Shown: positions 26,477-36,367, numbered from the stretch's first letter. The stretch is 64,000 bases of DNA from an uncultured Chlorobiota bacterium (GCA_900696645.1 CAADGV010000011.1:1-64000); one strand, 5' to 3'. Notes: generated by a model not told the origin, from the letters alone. A program made the numbers and translations.

Positions 26477-27508
26477 TTACCCCGTTTGCTGATTGCGCAA
26501 CTGCTCGGCCCTCTCTCTCCTGAACTTCCTGACATAATTCAAGTGGTCTGCATAGTTTCTCGCAAACCAATGTCCGCCTCGACCGTTGGATACAAAAAAG
26601 AGATAGTCATGACTCTCAGGATACACGGCGGCAACGATGGAAGCCTTCCGGGGATTGTTGATCGGCCCCGGAGGCAACCCGTAGTTCAGGTAGGTGTTGT
26701 ATGGATTTCTCACCTGCAAATCCCTGTACAGCAATCGACGCGGCCCATCCGGAATGATGAACTGAATCGTCGGGTCCGCTTCGAGCCTCATTCCTTTGCG
26801 CAACCTGTTGTGATACACACCGGATATCGTGGCCCGCTCACTATCAAGAAATGCCTCCCCTTCAATGATTGACGCCAGCGTAAGAACCTGATGAACGGAC
26901 ATTCTGAGCTCGCGAGTCCGCTCAAGAAGAGAGTCATTGAACAGGCTGAGCGTCTGGTGTACAAGACGCTTGATGATATCCTCCTCGTCAGTCTGCCAAT
27001 TGAAGCGATACGTGTTTGGTGAGAGATACCCTTCGAGTGTGCTTGCCTCAACGCCAAGCGAACGCGCAAACGTCGCGTCCTGTACAAGATTCATGAAGCG
27101 AACGGTGTCAGCACCCAACATCCTGTGAAATGCACGGGCAAAGACAATTGCACGGCGGCCTTCCCGCAGCGTGACCGATATCGGGACGATGCCGCTTCCC
27201 GTTCGCAAGGAGTGGTACAATTCAACATTCGACATTCCGCTTGTAAATTCGTACTTGCCGACATGCGTCTGCTTCCCTTTGTTCAAGACTCTGACAACAA
27301 AATCAAACCACTCCCTGTTGCGTACGATACCTTGGGATTCCAACGAATCAACAACATGGTCCCACGTTTGCCCTTTCATCACGTACATGCTTCTTCGTTC
27401 AAGTCCGGCAAACGTGTTTTCGCCGTAGAAGATATTGTACAGATATGCGGCAGCAGCAAGAACAAGCACAACAACGACGGCTGCAACAACCTTGATGACC
27501 TTTGACAC
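26477..27508 (-). CDS. mltG: Endolytic murein transglycosylase MltG
   Basis: A 343-residue membrane-anchored lytic transglycosylase that cuts nascent peptidoglycan strands and sets glycan length. One N-terminal membrane helix (VIKVVAAVVVVLVLAAAAYLYNI) is followed by a LysM-like region and the YceG catalytic domain with LASIIEGEAFLDSERATISGVYHNRL, whose glutamate in IIEGEA is the expected catalytic residue, and with LEADPTIQF and NPYNTYLNYGLPPGPINNP. The length is normal for the family. It is four bases downstream of the GT-C/TPR gene, in the same operon as tsaD. Assignment is secure. Confidence 0.95.
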   Translation of the reverse strand: MSKVIKVVAAVVVVLVLAAAAYLYNIFYGENTFAGLERRSMYVMKGQTWDHVVDSLESQGIVRNREWFDFVVRVLNKGKQTHVGKYEFTSGMSNVELYHSLRTGSGIVPISVTLREGRRAIVFARAFHRMLGADTVRFMNLVQDATFARSLGVEASTLEGYLSPNTYRFNWQTDEEDIIKRLVHQTLSLFNDSLLERTRELRMSVHQVLTLASIIEGEAFLDSERATISGVYHNRLRKGMRLEADPTIQFIIPDGPRRLLYRDLQVRNPYNTYLNYGLPPGPINNPRKASIVAAVYPESHDYLFFVSNGRGGHWFARNYADHLNYVRKFRRERAEQLRNQQTG

Positions 27509-27511
27509 GAA

Positions 27512-29506
27512 CTACTTTCCCCCTTCGATTGATACCTGCTTCGAGTTTATAAGATCTTGAAAGCGCTGATTGTACATCCGGGCTTTCTCATTGTCGAGTC
27601 GAAATTTTGTGTACACGTCAGCAAGCGCCTGATAGATTTTCGGATACTCAGGATGTTCGTTCAAGATGGTTTCAAGTTGCATAATTGCACTTGCGGAGTC
27701 TCCGCGGCTGGCAGCAACCTGCGCCAATCCGATTCTCGCATCCACAAACCCGGGATATATCCGCAGGGCAGAGTCAAACTCACGTGTTGCTTCATCGAAT
27801 CTCCCCGACATCATAAGAGCAATGCCGAGGAAATGATGTGCCTTCGAGTTATGCGGATCAACAGACAAGGCTCGACCCAGCAGGTTCATCGCAGTGTTGA
27901 ACTGATTCTGATACAGATACTGGCCGGCCACCGCAATCATTCTGCCTGCTTCCTGAGGCGTAAAGTGAGTCTGTTGCCTGTCGAAGAGAAATACTTCCAT
28001 GATTTCGGGATTCCGTTCATCCGTTTGAAACAGCGGCTGTTGATTCGCAACCTCGAACCAGTTGCGCAGAACAGCGATATGTGAAACATTCTTCTCAACA
28101 AGAAACTGATGAAGTCTGTTCAGGTTTCCAATCCGTTCAATCATTTCCGGCGACACAAGGCCAACCATGTCGGCAATTTTCCGACCTGAGTAGTACGCAA
28201 TAGCGCCGATATCATGTGTGCCGACAATTGCATTTTCCGGCGTGTTGTCGTGCAACCATTTCGCCGTTCGTACTTGCCGATCGTTAATGTACAGACACAT
28301 GCCGGCATACTCGTTGCGTTTCTTCAACGACGCGTTGGCGAACTGAGTTCCTACAATCAGGATAACGACTGCTTGAAGAACGAGAATCCTTGAAGCGCGC
28401 ATCGACTTGAACAGCCCTTTCTTTCCATCGGTTGCAGTCTGCAATCCGAAAACGCCGAGCATCAATACAAACGGCACGAGCGGCATCATATATCTCCCCT
28501 CTTGATACAAATAGGGAAGCTTCATCCAGTATGCGAGAAACAATCCGAACGAAAAAAGCAAAGCGGCAAGATGAGATTGCGCCTGACGCCTGATGACCCG
28601 AAACACAACCACCGCAATGCCGATTCCTGCAAACACTGCAATCAGCATCATCTGCCCGTCGACAAGAAAATGAAATACATGCGTCGGGAAGTTGGCGGAA
28701 GTGCCTGCCCCATAGTATTTCAGCTTGGCCGCAAATGTATTGGGGAAAACAGAACCGGACAGGTACAGATTTAATCCCGCATACACAGCAGAAAGCAACG
28801 CTGCAATAACAAGAGGCTTCTTGAGCCAGTCTGGAGATGGCGGAGCGACTTTTTCGGATTTCTTTTTTGTTTTTCGAGAAGAGACCCACAACGAATGGTA
28901 GATTACATCAAGCGCAATTGCGACGAAGAGTATAACCGCTTCCGGACGCGTCCACACAAGCAATCCCGCTGCAACGCCAAATGCAATCGATTGCTTCGCG
29001 TGATAGAAGTAAAGAGTGGCAAGCAACGCACACATAAACAGCGTTGTTTCCATTCCTGAAAGCGCAGCCCACTGCATTCGGGGCTCAAGCAGAAGCAGCA
29101 ATGAAGCGCTTAATCCCAACAGAATTGACACTGAGGATGAGGCATCCGAATGAAGCGCTGAAACGATCTTGAATACGAAGTATGCAGCGAGCAGGAGAAA
29201 CGCGACCCCGAGGACATAGCTTAACATCATTTCGTTCGATGTGAAGAAGAAGCCGACGGCAAGGAAAATGGTGTACAGCGGTGATGTTGAGCCTGCGGTA
29301 ACCATTTCATTTTTGTAGTATGAAAAGCTTCCGTACTCGTTCAGATTCTTAGCAAATTGCAGATGAATCCACGGATCGTCAAGCGGAAATCCGAACTGCT
29401 TGTTTGTTTCGTATGCATGCGAACCAAACAGATACGAAACAACGACTCCTGCTGTCATCACCGCCGCAAGCAGGATGTACTTGTAGCGTTCGAGAAATCG
29501 GTGCAT
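27512..29506 (-). CDS. Polytopic GT-C-like glycosyltransferase with C-terminal TPR repeats
   Basis: A 664-residue inner-membrane protein. About 11-12 hydrophobic segments fill residues 12-400. The first outer loop has FGFPLDDPWIHLQFAKNLNEYG, the acidic-pair pattern of GT-C glycosyltransferases that use lipid-linked sugars (PMT/ArnT-like). A soluble region follows, and residues about 530-650 form tandem TPR repeats (SKAHHFLGIALMMSGRFDEATREFDSAL and two more). TPRs at the end of a GT-C enzyme suggest protein partners or acceptor binding. Its start overlaps the last base of the tsaD stop and its end is four bases before mltG. Donor and acceptor are unknown. Confidence 0.7.
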   Translation of the reverse strand: MHRFLERYKYILLAAVMTAGVVVSYLFGSHAYETNKQFGFPLDDPWIHLQFAKNLNEYGSFSYYKNEMVTAGSTSPLYTIFLAVGFFFTSNEMMLSYVLGVAFLLLAAYFVFKIVSALHSDASSSVSILLGLSASLLLLLEPRMQWAALSGMETTLFMCALLATLYFYHAKQSIAFGVAAGLLVWTRPEAVILFVAIALDVIYHSLWVSSRKTKKKSEKVAPPSPDWLKKPLVIAALLSAVYAGLNLYLSGSVFPNTFAAKLKYYGAGTSANFPTHVFHFLVDGQMMLIAVFAGIGIAVVVFRVIRRQAQSHLAALLFSFGLFLAYWMKLPYLYQEGRYMMPLVPFVLMLGVFGLQTATDGKKGLFKSMRASRILVLQAVVILIVGTQFANASLKKRNEYAGMCLYINDRQVRTAKWLHDNTPENAIVGTHDIGAIAYYSGRKIADMVGLVSPEMIERIGNLNRLHQFLVEKNVSHIAVLRNWFEVANQQPLFQTDERNPEIMEVFLFDRQQTHFTPQEAGRMIAVAGQYLYQNQFNTAMNLLGRALSVDPHNSKAHHFLGIALMMSGRFDEATREFDSALRIYPGFVDARIGLAQVAASRGDSASAIMQLETILNEHPEYPKIYQALADVYTKFRLDNEKARMYNQRFQDLINSKQVSIEGGK

Positions 29507-30519
29507 CAGGCAAGTTCCAGATTTGCAACTGCGGAGAGTTCATACGGCGAGGTCGTGCCACGCAGAAGTTTCATCCAGCCAACATATCCTATCATAGCGC
29601 CGTTGTCCATGCAGTATTCGAGTTTGGGGTAGAAGAGGCGGTAGCCCTTCTTTTCGCATTCTGCCGTCATTCGTTTTCGCAGACGTGAGTTTGCCGAAAC
29701 GCCGCCTGCAAGAGCTACATCGTGCACCTTCATTTCATCAGCAGCGAATAGTGTTTTGCCAACAAGCACATCAACAACCGCGTCCTGAAAGCTTGCGCAG
29801 ATATCGGCCATCAGTTCCGGACTGATGGAAGATGTGTTATGCAGAAGGCCGTTGTTCTTCAGATAGTAAAGGACGGCAGTCTTCACGCCGCTGAAGCTGA
29901 AATCATACGAACCTTCTTCAAGAAATGTTCGGGGAAATTGGATGGCTGAGGGATTGCCATGCACTGCTCGTTTGTCGATCACCGGTCCGCCCGGATAACC
30001 AAGTCCCAGCATTTTTGCCACTTTATCAAACGCTTCGCCTGACGCATCATCACGAGTTTGTCCGAGAATCGAATGCTGAAACGGCTCGCTCACATGAACA
30101 AGCATCGAGTGCCCGCCCGAAACAATAAGCGAAACAAACGGATACGAAGGAACCCGTTCTTCGAGAAACACCGAGTACAGGTGCCCTTCCATATGGTTGA
30201 CGCCGACGAACGGAATGTTCAATCCGTAAGCCAATGCTTTAGCGAAATTCAGCCCGACCAGCAACGCCCCGACAAGCCCCGGACCTTGAGTTGCCGCAAC
30301 ACCGGAAAGTTGGCTCTTCGAAATTCCGGCCCTCTGAAGTGCCTCTTCAACTACTTCAACAATCATCCGCTGGTGGGCACGCGACGCGAGTTCGGGAACA
30401 ACGCCCCCGTACTTTGCATGGACAAACTGCGAAGAGATGACGTTGGATTTCACAACGCCATCTTCGAGCACAGCAGCCGATGTTTCATCGCATGATGTTT
30501 CTATTCCAAGAACAAACAC
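29506..30519 (-). CDS. tsaD: tRNA N6-adenosine threonylcarbamoyltransferase TsaD
   Basis: A 337-residue Kae1/TsaD protein that transfers the threonylcarbamoyl group to A37 of ANN-decoding tRNAs in the cytoplasm, together with TsaB and TsaE. It shows the N-terminal ASKHA motif MFVLGIETSCDETSAAVL, the metal-binding pair His109 and His113 in NHMEGH, GLGYPGGPVIDK, the SFSGVKTAVLYYL strand and ALAGGVSANSRLR. Length and motif order are normal. It is the first of a tight group with the GT-C/TPR gene and mltG, and lies 65 bases downstream of alr on the same strand. Confidence 0.97.
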   Translation of the reverse strand: MFVLGIETSCDETSAAVLEDGVVKSNVISSQFVHAKYGGVVPELASRAHQRMIVEVVEEALQRAGISKSQLSGVAATQGPGLVGALLVGLNFAKALAYGLNIPFVGVNHMEGHLYSVFLEERVPSYPFVSLIVSGGHSMLVHVSEPFQHSILGQTRDDASGEAFDKVAKMLGLGYPGGPVIDKRAVHGNPSAIQFPRTFLEEGSYDFSFSGVKTAVLYYLKNNGLLHNTSSISPELMADICASFQDAVVDVLVGKTLFAADEMKVHDVALAGGVSANSRLRKRMTAECEKKGYRLFYPKLEYCMDNGAMIGYVGWMKLLRGTTSPYELSAVANLELA

Positions 30520-30584
30520 AGATTCAACTCACAGGGATTTTACTTGATGGAAGTGTAATATGGTAATCAAAGCGAGCCTGAGTA

Positions 30585-31718
30585 TCAAGAAAGCACCGTG
30601 CGGGGAACACGGGCGCTCACCATGCAGGTTACTTCATAGGGAATGGTACCGAGTTGTTCTGCAATCGACCATGCGCTTATCCACTCGTCACCGGTTCCGC
30701 CCAGCAGAGTCACCTCGTCGCCAAGCCGGACTTCGCCGGAAGTGCCGACATCAATCATGCAATGATCCATGCAGATTGTACCGACAACGGGATAGCGTTT
30801 TCCTCGAATGAGAACTTCGGCTTTGTTCGTCAACATACGCGAGTAGCCGTCACCGTAACCTGCGGGCACTGTTGCAATCCACGTTTCGTGTTGCGTTGTA
30901 AAACGCCGTCCGTACGAGATTGCCGTTCCGGCCGGAACTTTCTTCATCAACGTGATGCGGGAGAATAACGACATGACGGGTTTCAACTGCGCCTCGGATG
31001 CCAGCTCTTTCGTAGGGCCGTATCCGTACAGCATAATGCCGGGCCTCACCATATCAAAATGTGAATCGGGCAGGGTGATGGTTGCAGCGCTGTTTGCCAT
31101 GTGCCGCAGGGGAACCGCAATGCGCCGCCGGTCGAGTTCTTCCAGTACACGATTGAAGCGATGCAATTGCTGGCGGGCAAAACTCTGATCATCGTCCTCC
31201 GCCGTCGCAAAATGACTGTACACGCCGGCAAGCTCGAGCCTTCGTAATCGTGCTATCTGTTCGATACAATCCGGGGCTGCTTCATGCGAAAGCCCGAGCC
31301 GGCTCATACCTGTATCAACTTTGGCATGAACGCGAAGCGTGTGGCCCATCCGCTGGGCGAGTGAAGCAAGCCACTGCGCCTGCTCAAGCGAACTGATTGT
31401 CAGTTCGAGGTCGGCGGAAATCGCCCATTCACACTGCCCCTCGGGCGCTATTTCGAAAGCAAGAATCGGCGTATCAACTCCATCCTGCCTGAGTTCCAGA
31501 CCTTCCTCCACACGAGCAACGCCAAGATAGTACACGCCTCCGCGAACAACTTCGTGCGAGATCGTTCGCACGCCGTGGCCGTAGGCATGCGATTTCACAA
31601 CCGCCATGATTTTCGTTGTTGGCCCGACGTAGGCTTTGACACGATGGAGATTATGTCGCAGCGCGGCAAGGTTAATGATTGCACGGGTCGGGTGGATTGA
31701 GGGAACGGGAACATTCAT
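30585..31718 (-). CDS. alr: Alanine racemase
   Basis: A 377-residue fold-type III PLP enzyme that makes D-alanine for peptidoglycan. The PLP lysine is Lys42 in MAVVKSHAYGHG; other landmarks are KVDTGMSRLG, VRPGIMLYGYGP, the catalytic tyrosine in VPAGYGDGYSRML, and GTICMDHCMIDVG. Length is normal. The upstream gene (pyrophosphatase) is divergent across 215 bases that should hold both promoters. Confidence 0.97.
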   Translation of the reverse strand: MNVPVPSIHPTRAIINLAALRHNLHRVKAYVGPTTKIMAVVKSHAYGHGVRTISHEVVRGGVYYLGVARVEEGLELRQDGVDTPILAFEIAPEGQCEWAISADLELTISSLEQAQWLASLAQRMGHTLRVHAKVDTGMSRLGLSHEAAPDCIEQIARLRRLELAGVYSHFATAEDDDQSFARQQLHRFNRVLEELDRRRIAVPLRHMANSAATITLPDSHFDMVRPGIMLYGYGPTKELASEAQLKPVMSLFSRITLMKKVPAGTAISYGRRFTTQHETWIATVPAGYGDGYSRMLTNKAEVLIRGKRYPVVGTICMDHCMIDVGTSGEVRLGDEVTLLGGTGDEWISAWSIAEQLGTIPYEVTCMVSARVPRTVLS

Positions 31719-31933
31719 TGGTCAAGCGTTGTCGTTATCAGTCGTTCGTCTTGAAATTCTATTGCAGACAGTTTCAATATCGAAATGGAATTGCTGATTA
31801 GCAAGGCAATGCCGTTTGTGCAGACATCCTATTCTAAAACTGTGCTCAAAAGAACTCCTTGCAGATGCAACACAATTTCACCAAATTTGTATCAATTTCA
31901 CAGCGTTCTTCACAAGAAGGTATTCCATCCTTT

Positions 31934-32545
31934 ATGAGTTTTCCCAGCCCGTTTTACCGGTGGCGACCGCATCCCTGGCACGGACTTGAGCTCGGACCGG
32001 AACCGCCGCACATCATTCATGCGTTCATTGAAATAACTCCCTTTGACCTGATGAAGTATGAGGTTGACAAAACAACGGGCTATCTGCGGGTAGACAGGCC
32101 GCAGCGAACATCCTCGTTGCCACCTTCCCTGTACGGATTTATTCCGAGAACGTATTGCGCAAGCCGCGTAAAAGATTTGTCGGGAGTTGCTGACAGAGGT
32201 GATGGCGACCCGCTCGATATTTGTGTGTTGAGCGAGCGACCCATCAACCGTTCCGAAGTAATTCTCAACGCTCGCGTCATCGGCGGAATTCACATGATTG
32301 ACCACGGTGAGGCGGACGACAAGATCATTGCCGTTCTGGCTAACGACAGCGTGTGGGATGCCACAAGAGATATCGCTGACGTGCCAACCGTTGTGGTTCA
32401 GCGGTTGCGTCATTACTTCGCCACGTACAAAACAATGCCGGGCGAGATTTCGGATGTCTCCATCGAACGTATATATGATTGCTCTCATGCGCTGAAAGTT
32501 GTCAGCGCCGCAATTCAGGATTACGACGAAGTGTACGGCAGGTGA
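31934..32545 (+). CDS. ppa: Family I inorganic pyrophosphatase
   Basis: A 203-residue soluble enzyme that hydrolyses pyrophosphate to phosphate. It has the family I features: [16 protein letters not shown], the substrate-binding YGFIPRTYC, the metal-binding acidic cluster in [15 protein letters not shown], and [19 protein letters not shown]. The ATG at 31934 starts the conserved part and has AGAAGG upstream with long spacing; an in-frame start 25 codons earlier adds only unlike sequence. It is slightly longer than the bacterial hexameric enzyme (about 175 residues). Its stop overlaps the GTG start of the next gene. Confidence 0.92.
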   Translation: MSFPSPFYRWRPHPWHGLELGPEPPHIIHAFIEITPFDLMKYEVDKTTGYLRVDRPQRTSSLPPSLYGFIPRTYCASRVKDLSGVADRGDGDPLDICVLSERPINRSEVILNARVIGGIHMIDHGEADDKIIAVLANDSVWDATRDIADVPTVVVQRLRHYFATYKTMPGEISDVSIERIYDCSHALKVVSAAIQDYDEVYGR

Positions 32546-33012
32546 GTTGGAAAACTGTTCTTTACAAGTACGATCCGGCGGTGCCGAGTTCCTGGCTTCT
32601 GCTGCTTGCGGGCTTTGTGTGGATGGCGGTTGGCGTATTTCTCTGCATCCGGGCTGCTGATTGGCTTGCGCCATTGCCCGATGCGACTGCGGTACTATTG
32701 GCGGCAGCGGGCACGATGGTGGCCATTGTGTCAAGCCGGTTCATGTTCAGAGGAATCGCGCATCGCAACGTCGAGAGAATCTCACGCCTGCCTGAACGAA
32801 CATGCATCTTCGCATTTTCTGCCTGGCGCGGGTATGGAATTATCAGCGTGATGATCCTGCTTGGCTTTGTGCTCCGCAGTTCGCTACCCGGACAATATCT
32901 CTTTCTCCCGTACTTTGCGATGGGGGGAACGCTGGTGCTGTCCAGTTATGTGTTTTTCCGAAGCTATTGGAACCGGCGGCAACGTCTGAAAGAGATCTCG
33001 CAGATCATGTAA
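32542..33012 (+). CDS. Small polytopic membrane protein, unknown
   Basis: A 156-residue protein with about four predicted membrane helices (near 18-40, 48-65, 92-115 and 122-142) and a basic C-terminal tail ([17 protein letters not shown]). The GTG start overlaps the stop of the pyrophosphatase gene (GTGA), which argues for translational coupling. I recognise no family motif. Confidence 0.68.
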   Translation: MSWKTVLYKYDPAVPSSWLLLLAGFVWMAVGVFLCIRAADWLAPLPDATAVLLAAAGTMVAIVSSRFMFRGIAHRNVERISRLPERTCIFAFSAWRGYGIISVMILLGFVLRSSLPGQYLFLPYFAMGGTLVLSSYVFFRSYWNRRQRLKEISQIM

Positions 33013-33043
33013 CTTTCATGTACAACAGCTTGGAGGTAGAGTC

Positions 33044-33469
33044 ATGGCAAGCTCACGCGACCCTCGCTCCGCCCTTCTCGAACGCATTCGTGAAGGCATC
33101 CGTACAGCAGAAACGCAATCCGCCGGTCTCAAAAAGAAGAATTCCCGCTACTCAACAACAGGAATTGTGGCAAGCGCGCTGAGCACGGTCATCGCCGCCA
33201 CAGTTGCCTCGATAGGCCCGATAATCGGGCAGGGGGCGCCGGCATGGAAGCTGACCTGCGGTTTCATCGCCCTGTGTACAGGTGTCGCAACAGTGACTAC
33301 AGGATTGCAGAAGCAGTTTTCCGTAACCGAACGGTACGCAAAAGCCGTCGCATGTGCCGGCAAACTCCGATCGCTGGAGTTTGCCCTGACAGTCACCAAC
33401 CGTGAAACCGGAGAGGTGGCAAAGGAGTACGAGTCAGCGATTGCAAGCTACTCCGATGTTCTTTTATAA
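33044..33469 (+). CDS. Two-helix membrane protein, SLATT-like
   Basis: A 141-residue protein with a basic N-terminal helix, two membrane segments (about 42-64 and 70-92) and a C-terminal helical region. The plan of helix, two membrane helices and helix resembles SLATT/DUF4231 domains, which in some defence systems act as membrane effectors, but also many plain two-helix proteins. GGAGG lies upstream of the ATG. The neighbours are housekeeping genes, so a defence role is not supported. Confidence 0.55.
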   Translation: MASSRDPRSALLERIREGIRTAETQSAGLKKKNSRYSTTGIVASALSTVIAATVASIGPIIGQGAPAWKLTCGFIALCTGVATVTTGLQKQFSVTERYAKAVACAGKLRSLEFALTVTNRETGEVAKEYESAIASYSDVLL

Positions 33470-33476
33470 ATCAAAC

Positions 33477-34229
33477 ATGTTCGACACCTCCGACATTGAA
33501 CGAATGGAAACTGCACACCCCCTCACGTTTTGGGAGAACGTGAGACACAATACCAGATGGGGGCAGTATATTCATTCCATCGAAGAGCGTGCTTTTCACA
33601 TTGCGCTGAGGGCTGCTCAACGCCCTTCTGTGGCTCTCGAAATCGGATCAGAAGGGGGATATTGGACGAGGCATTTGGTTGAACGCGACTGGGAGGTTAT
33701 CTGTACAGACGTGGATGAGGAAGCATTGGAATTGTGCCGGAAACGTGTGCCATCAGCAACGCACGTTCATGTATCTCCGGACTCAACAACACTTCCGTGT
33801 GCCTCGGGAACCGTTGGCTTGCTGGTGTGTTTCGAAGTGTTTCCTGTTATCAACTCGACATGGTTTGTGGCGGAAGCAAACCGGGTGCTTTCCGGCGGCG
33901 GCGTATTGGTCGGAGTCACCCAAAACAGAAAATCAATTCGTTCCGTTGTTGCAAAGTTCTTGCACATTGTTGATGGAACACGAAAGGCATCATTTGACAA
34001 TCGCCATTTGTACACATTCACGTACGAGGATTGGAAAAACCAAGTGACACAACGGGGCCTGTCTGTTATCCATGAAGAAGGTATGTGCTGGCTTCCTTTC
34101 CAGCGCAAAAGCAACTTCTTCCTCATTCCCCACCTGACGCGTCTGGAGAAACACATGGGTTTACGCGACATTCCGGAGTTAAGCCCCTGGATCGCGTTTG
34201 TCGCTCAAAAGAGGTACGTTTCAGAATGA
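33477..34229 (+). CDS. Class I SAM-dependent methyltransferase
   Basis: A 250-residue methyltransferase of unknown substrate. The SAM-binding motif I is VALEIGSEGGYWTRHLVERDW, followed by ICTDVDEEAL (ribose-binding acid), DSTTLPCASGTVGLLVCFEVF (motif II/III) and NRVLSGGGVLVGVTQ (motif III). This is the pattern of Methyltransf_11 proteins. A start at 33456 is also possible and would overlap the previous gene by 14 bases; neither has a clear ribosome-binding site. Its stop overlaps the next start (ATGA). Confidence 0.82.
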   Translation: MFDTSDIERMETAHPLTFWENVRHNTRWGQYIHSIEERAFHIALRAAQRPSVALEIGSEGGYWTRHLVERDWEVICTDVDEEALELCRKRVPSATHVHVSPDSTTLPCASGTVGLLVCFEVFPVINSTWFVAEANRVLSGGGVLVGVTQNRKSIRSVVAKFLHIVDGTRKASFDNRHLYTFTYEDWKNQVTQRGLSVIHEEGMCWLPFQRKSNFFLIPHLTRLEKHMGLRDIPELSPWIAFVAQKRYVSE

Positions 34230-34954
34230 ACAGAATCAAGCTTGGCAACTACGCTCATATTTCGATTTCCGTCCTCGACCTGCAGGAATCATCGCGCTTC
34301 TATGAGCTGCTGGGTTTCAAAGTTTTGTACGGGAACAACGAACCGCATCCCTGGGCGCTGTTCACCGACGGTTCCGTGAACATTCATTTGTACCAGTTCT
34401 CGTTTGTGTCGCCGGCACTGCACTATTTCTCGAATCACATGCAGGACAAGGTTCTTGAGCTGATGCGTCTCGGCATCAGGCCGGGGCAGCAGACAAGCAA
34501 AGATGGCCACAGAGTGCAGAGTACGATTGCCGACCCGAGTGAGTTCCTGATTATGCTGATGCATCACAATGACGCTGAGATGCCGAAGCCGGACGGGGAT
34601 TTGCGCTGCAGACTTGGAACGTTCGGCGAACTCAGCATCAACACGGAGAATCTCGGCTCAAGCGTTGACTTCTGGCAACAATTCGATTTCACCATTCTGA
34701 ACCGCGGAGAGAAGCCGTATCCGTGGGCAATCTTGTCCGATGGCGCGATGACGGTTGGCTTTCATCAAACTTCATCATTCACAACTCCGGCGTTAACCTA
34801 CTACGCAACAGATGTTCATGAAAGAGTTCAACTCCTCAAGTATGATTCATTCCGGAACCTCAGGGAACTGAAGGATGCGTCCGGAACAACAGAAGGAGCC
34901 GTTCTCCAGGCACCCGAAGGCCAACTTCTGTTCATATTGAAGGGACGAGCCTGA
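34226..34954 (+). CDS. VOC (glyoxalase/dioxygenase superfamily) protein, two modules
   Basis: A 242-residue protein with two tandem vicinal-oxygen-chelate modules: about 5-120 (YAHISISVLDLQESSRFYELLGFKVLYG) and about 122-240 (FGELSINTENLGSSVDFWQQFDFTILN). The modules resemble each other, as in proteins that fold onto themselves to make one metal site. Family members include glyoxalase I, extradiol dioxygenases and resistance proteins; the substrate cannot be assigned. The start overlaps the methyltransferase stop by four bases. Confidence 0.82.
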   Translation: MNRIKLGNYAHISISVLDLQESSRFYELLGFKVLYGNNEPHPWALFTDGSVNIHLYQFSFVSPALHYFSNHMQDKVLELMRLGIRPGQQTSKDGHRVQSTIADPSEFLIMLMHHNDAEMPKPDGDLRCRLGTFGELSINTENLGSSVDFWQQFDFTILNRGEKPYPWAILSDGAMTVGFHQTSSFTTPALTYYATDVHERVQLLKYDSFRNLRELKDASGTTEGAVLQAPEGQLLFILKGRA

Positions 34955-34986
34955 GTATTTTGATTATCATCTAACAAAGGAACCCA

Positions 34987-35649
34987 ATGCCGAGCAGCTT
35001 TGATAAATACTTTTCCGCGGAAGACATGAAGCGAATCGAGGAGGCGGTGAGAACCGCCGAGCGGGATACCTCGGGCGAGATCGTGCCCTACGTTGTGCAT
35101 CTGAGCGACATGTACGACGAGGCGATGTGGCGCGCCGGAGCCGCCCTCGGGGCGTGCGCGTTGACGGCCTTCGTTCTCTTTCATAACTTCTCGGCGTCGT
35201 GGCAGCCATTCGAGATGATGCACCTTGCGTTCGTGACGCTCGGAGCAGGAGCCATCGGGGCTTTGCTTGCCCGCTTTTCAGAGCCGGTCAGAAGATTGTT
35301 TGCAGGGAGAGATGTAATGGACAGGCGGGCTCGACAACGGGCAGGAGAAGCGTTTTTGACCGAAGAGGTTTTCAACACCCGCGACCGTACCGGCATATTG
35401 ATCTTCCTCAGTTTGCTTGAGCACGAAGTTGTCATCCTCGGCGATTCGGGTATCAATGCAAAAGTGAAGCAGGGAGAATGGGATGGAATTGTGAAGACGA
35501 TTGTTGACGGAATCCGCTCCGGAAAACCCGCCGAAGGGCTTATTGACGCTATCCGGCAATGCGGCGAATTGTTGAAACGCGAAGGAGTTGCCCGTAAGCA
35601 GGACGATTCCGACGAACTGCCGAACACGCTCCGCAGAAGCAGAACGTAG
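34987..35649 (+). CDS. TPM-domain (DUF477) membrane protein
   Basis: A 220-residue protein. Residues about 5-60 and 115-205 form a TPM domain interrupted by two membrane helices (about 57-75 and 80-97): FSAEDMKRIEEAVRTAERDTSGEIVPYVV, then TRDRTGILIFLSLLEHEVVILGDSGI and WDGIVKTIVDGIRSGKPAEGLIDAI. TPM domains occur in photosystem II repair phosphatases and in many bacterial membrane proteins of unknown role. AAAGGAA precedes the ATG. Confidence 0.82.
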   Translation: MPSSFDKYFSAEDMKRIEEAVRTAERDTSGEIVPYVVHLSDMYDEAMWRAGAALGACALTAFVLFHNFSASWQPFEMMHLAFVTLGAGAIGALLARFSEPVRRLFAGRDVMDRRARQRAGEAFLTEEVFNTRDRTGILIFLSLLEHEVVILGDSGINAKVKQGEWDGIVKTIVDGIRSGKPAEGLIDAIRQCGELLKREGVARKQDDSDELPNTLRRSRT

Positions 35650-35660
35650 TGCCACACACA

Positions 35661-36293
35661 TCAGGTGGCCGAGTCGCCGAGAATCTTTTGCTGAAATTGC
35701 AGCGCCACCCGGTAACAGGCATATGCAACGAACGGCGCTACCAACACGTCGATGACGTAGTGAACGTGCTGCCACACTACACACACCGCAACAAGAATCG
35801 TGAAAAGCAGATAGACACGTTTCATCCATCCGTGTGAGATTACCAGAGAAAGAAGAAACATCGTGGACGTGTGTCCCGAAAAGAAGAGGTCTTTCGTCGG
35901 GGCATTGCCGTCACCTGCGAACTCGACAAGAGGGTCCTGCAACACGATCAAGCCCGGCGACGGGTTCAGGGGAGCCAGGTACATCATGAACGTCCTGACG
36001 ACCAACATCAGTATGTACGCCTGAACTGCAAGCAGAAGGCGCTCGGGCCTCTTAGCAAGATAGACGATAGCAAGCACAAGCCCCGCATAAATTATCCCGA
36101 ACGTCACCCACGTAAAATCTCTCGGCGTTATCATTGCGAGAAGAGGGTCGGCCAACACGGCACCGTCACGCAACTCGACCCACTCAAGAAAGCGGGTGAA
36201 TGCGTTCAAGATCGCAACAAGCAGAATCACGGAAATCATGAATTGCAGCCGGAAGGCGGAGTTTCGAAAAGCGTTACGCCATACAGTAAGCAT
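35661..36293 (-). CDS. PAP2-family membrane phosphatase
   Basis: A 210-residue inner-membrane protein with about six helices. The C-terminal half has the PAP2/sphingomyelin-synthase-like C2 and C3 motifs: FFSGHTSTMFLLSLV and HVHYVIDVLVAPFVAY, with the two histidines and aspartate expected to act in phosphate transfer. Likely substrates are lipid or prenyl phosphates. It is convergent with the TPM gene (11-base gap). Confidence 0.82.
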   Translation of the reverse strand: MLTVWRNAFRNSAFRLQFMISVILLVAILNAFTRFLEWVELRDGAVLADPLLAMITPRDFTWVTFGIIYAGLVLAIVYLAKRPERLLLAVQAYILMLVVRTFMMYLAPLNPSPGLIVLQDPLVEFAGDGNAPTKDLFFSGHTSTMFLLSLVISHGWMKRVYLLFTILVAVCVVWQHVHYVIDVLVAPFVAYACYRVALQFQQKILGDSAT

Positions 36294-36367
36294 GTTGAAT
36301 TCGTCGTGTGTGAGCCGGATTGGTGCTACAAGAAACGGAATCGCGAAACAAGCTTCAATCCCGCAAT

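Noticed and set aside
33044-33469. SLATT-like protein as part of a defence system
   Set aside because: No SMODS, SLOG or other partner gene nearby; the neighbours are pyrophosphatase, methyltransferase and VOC genes.
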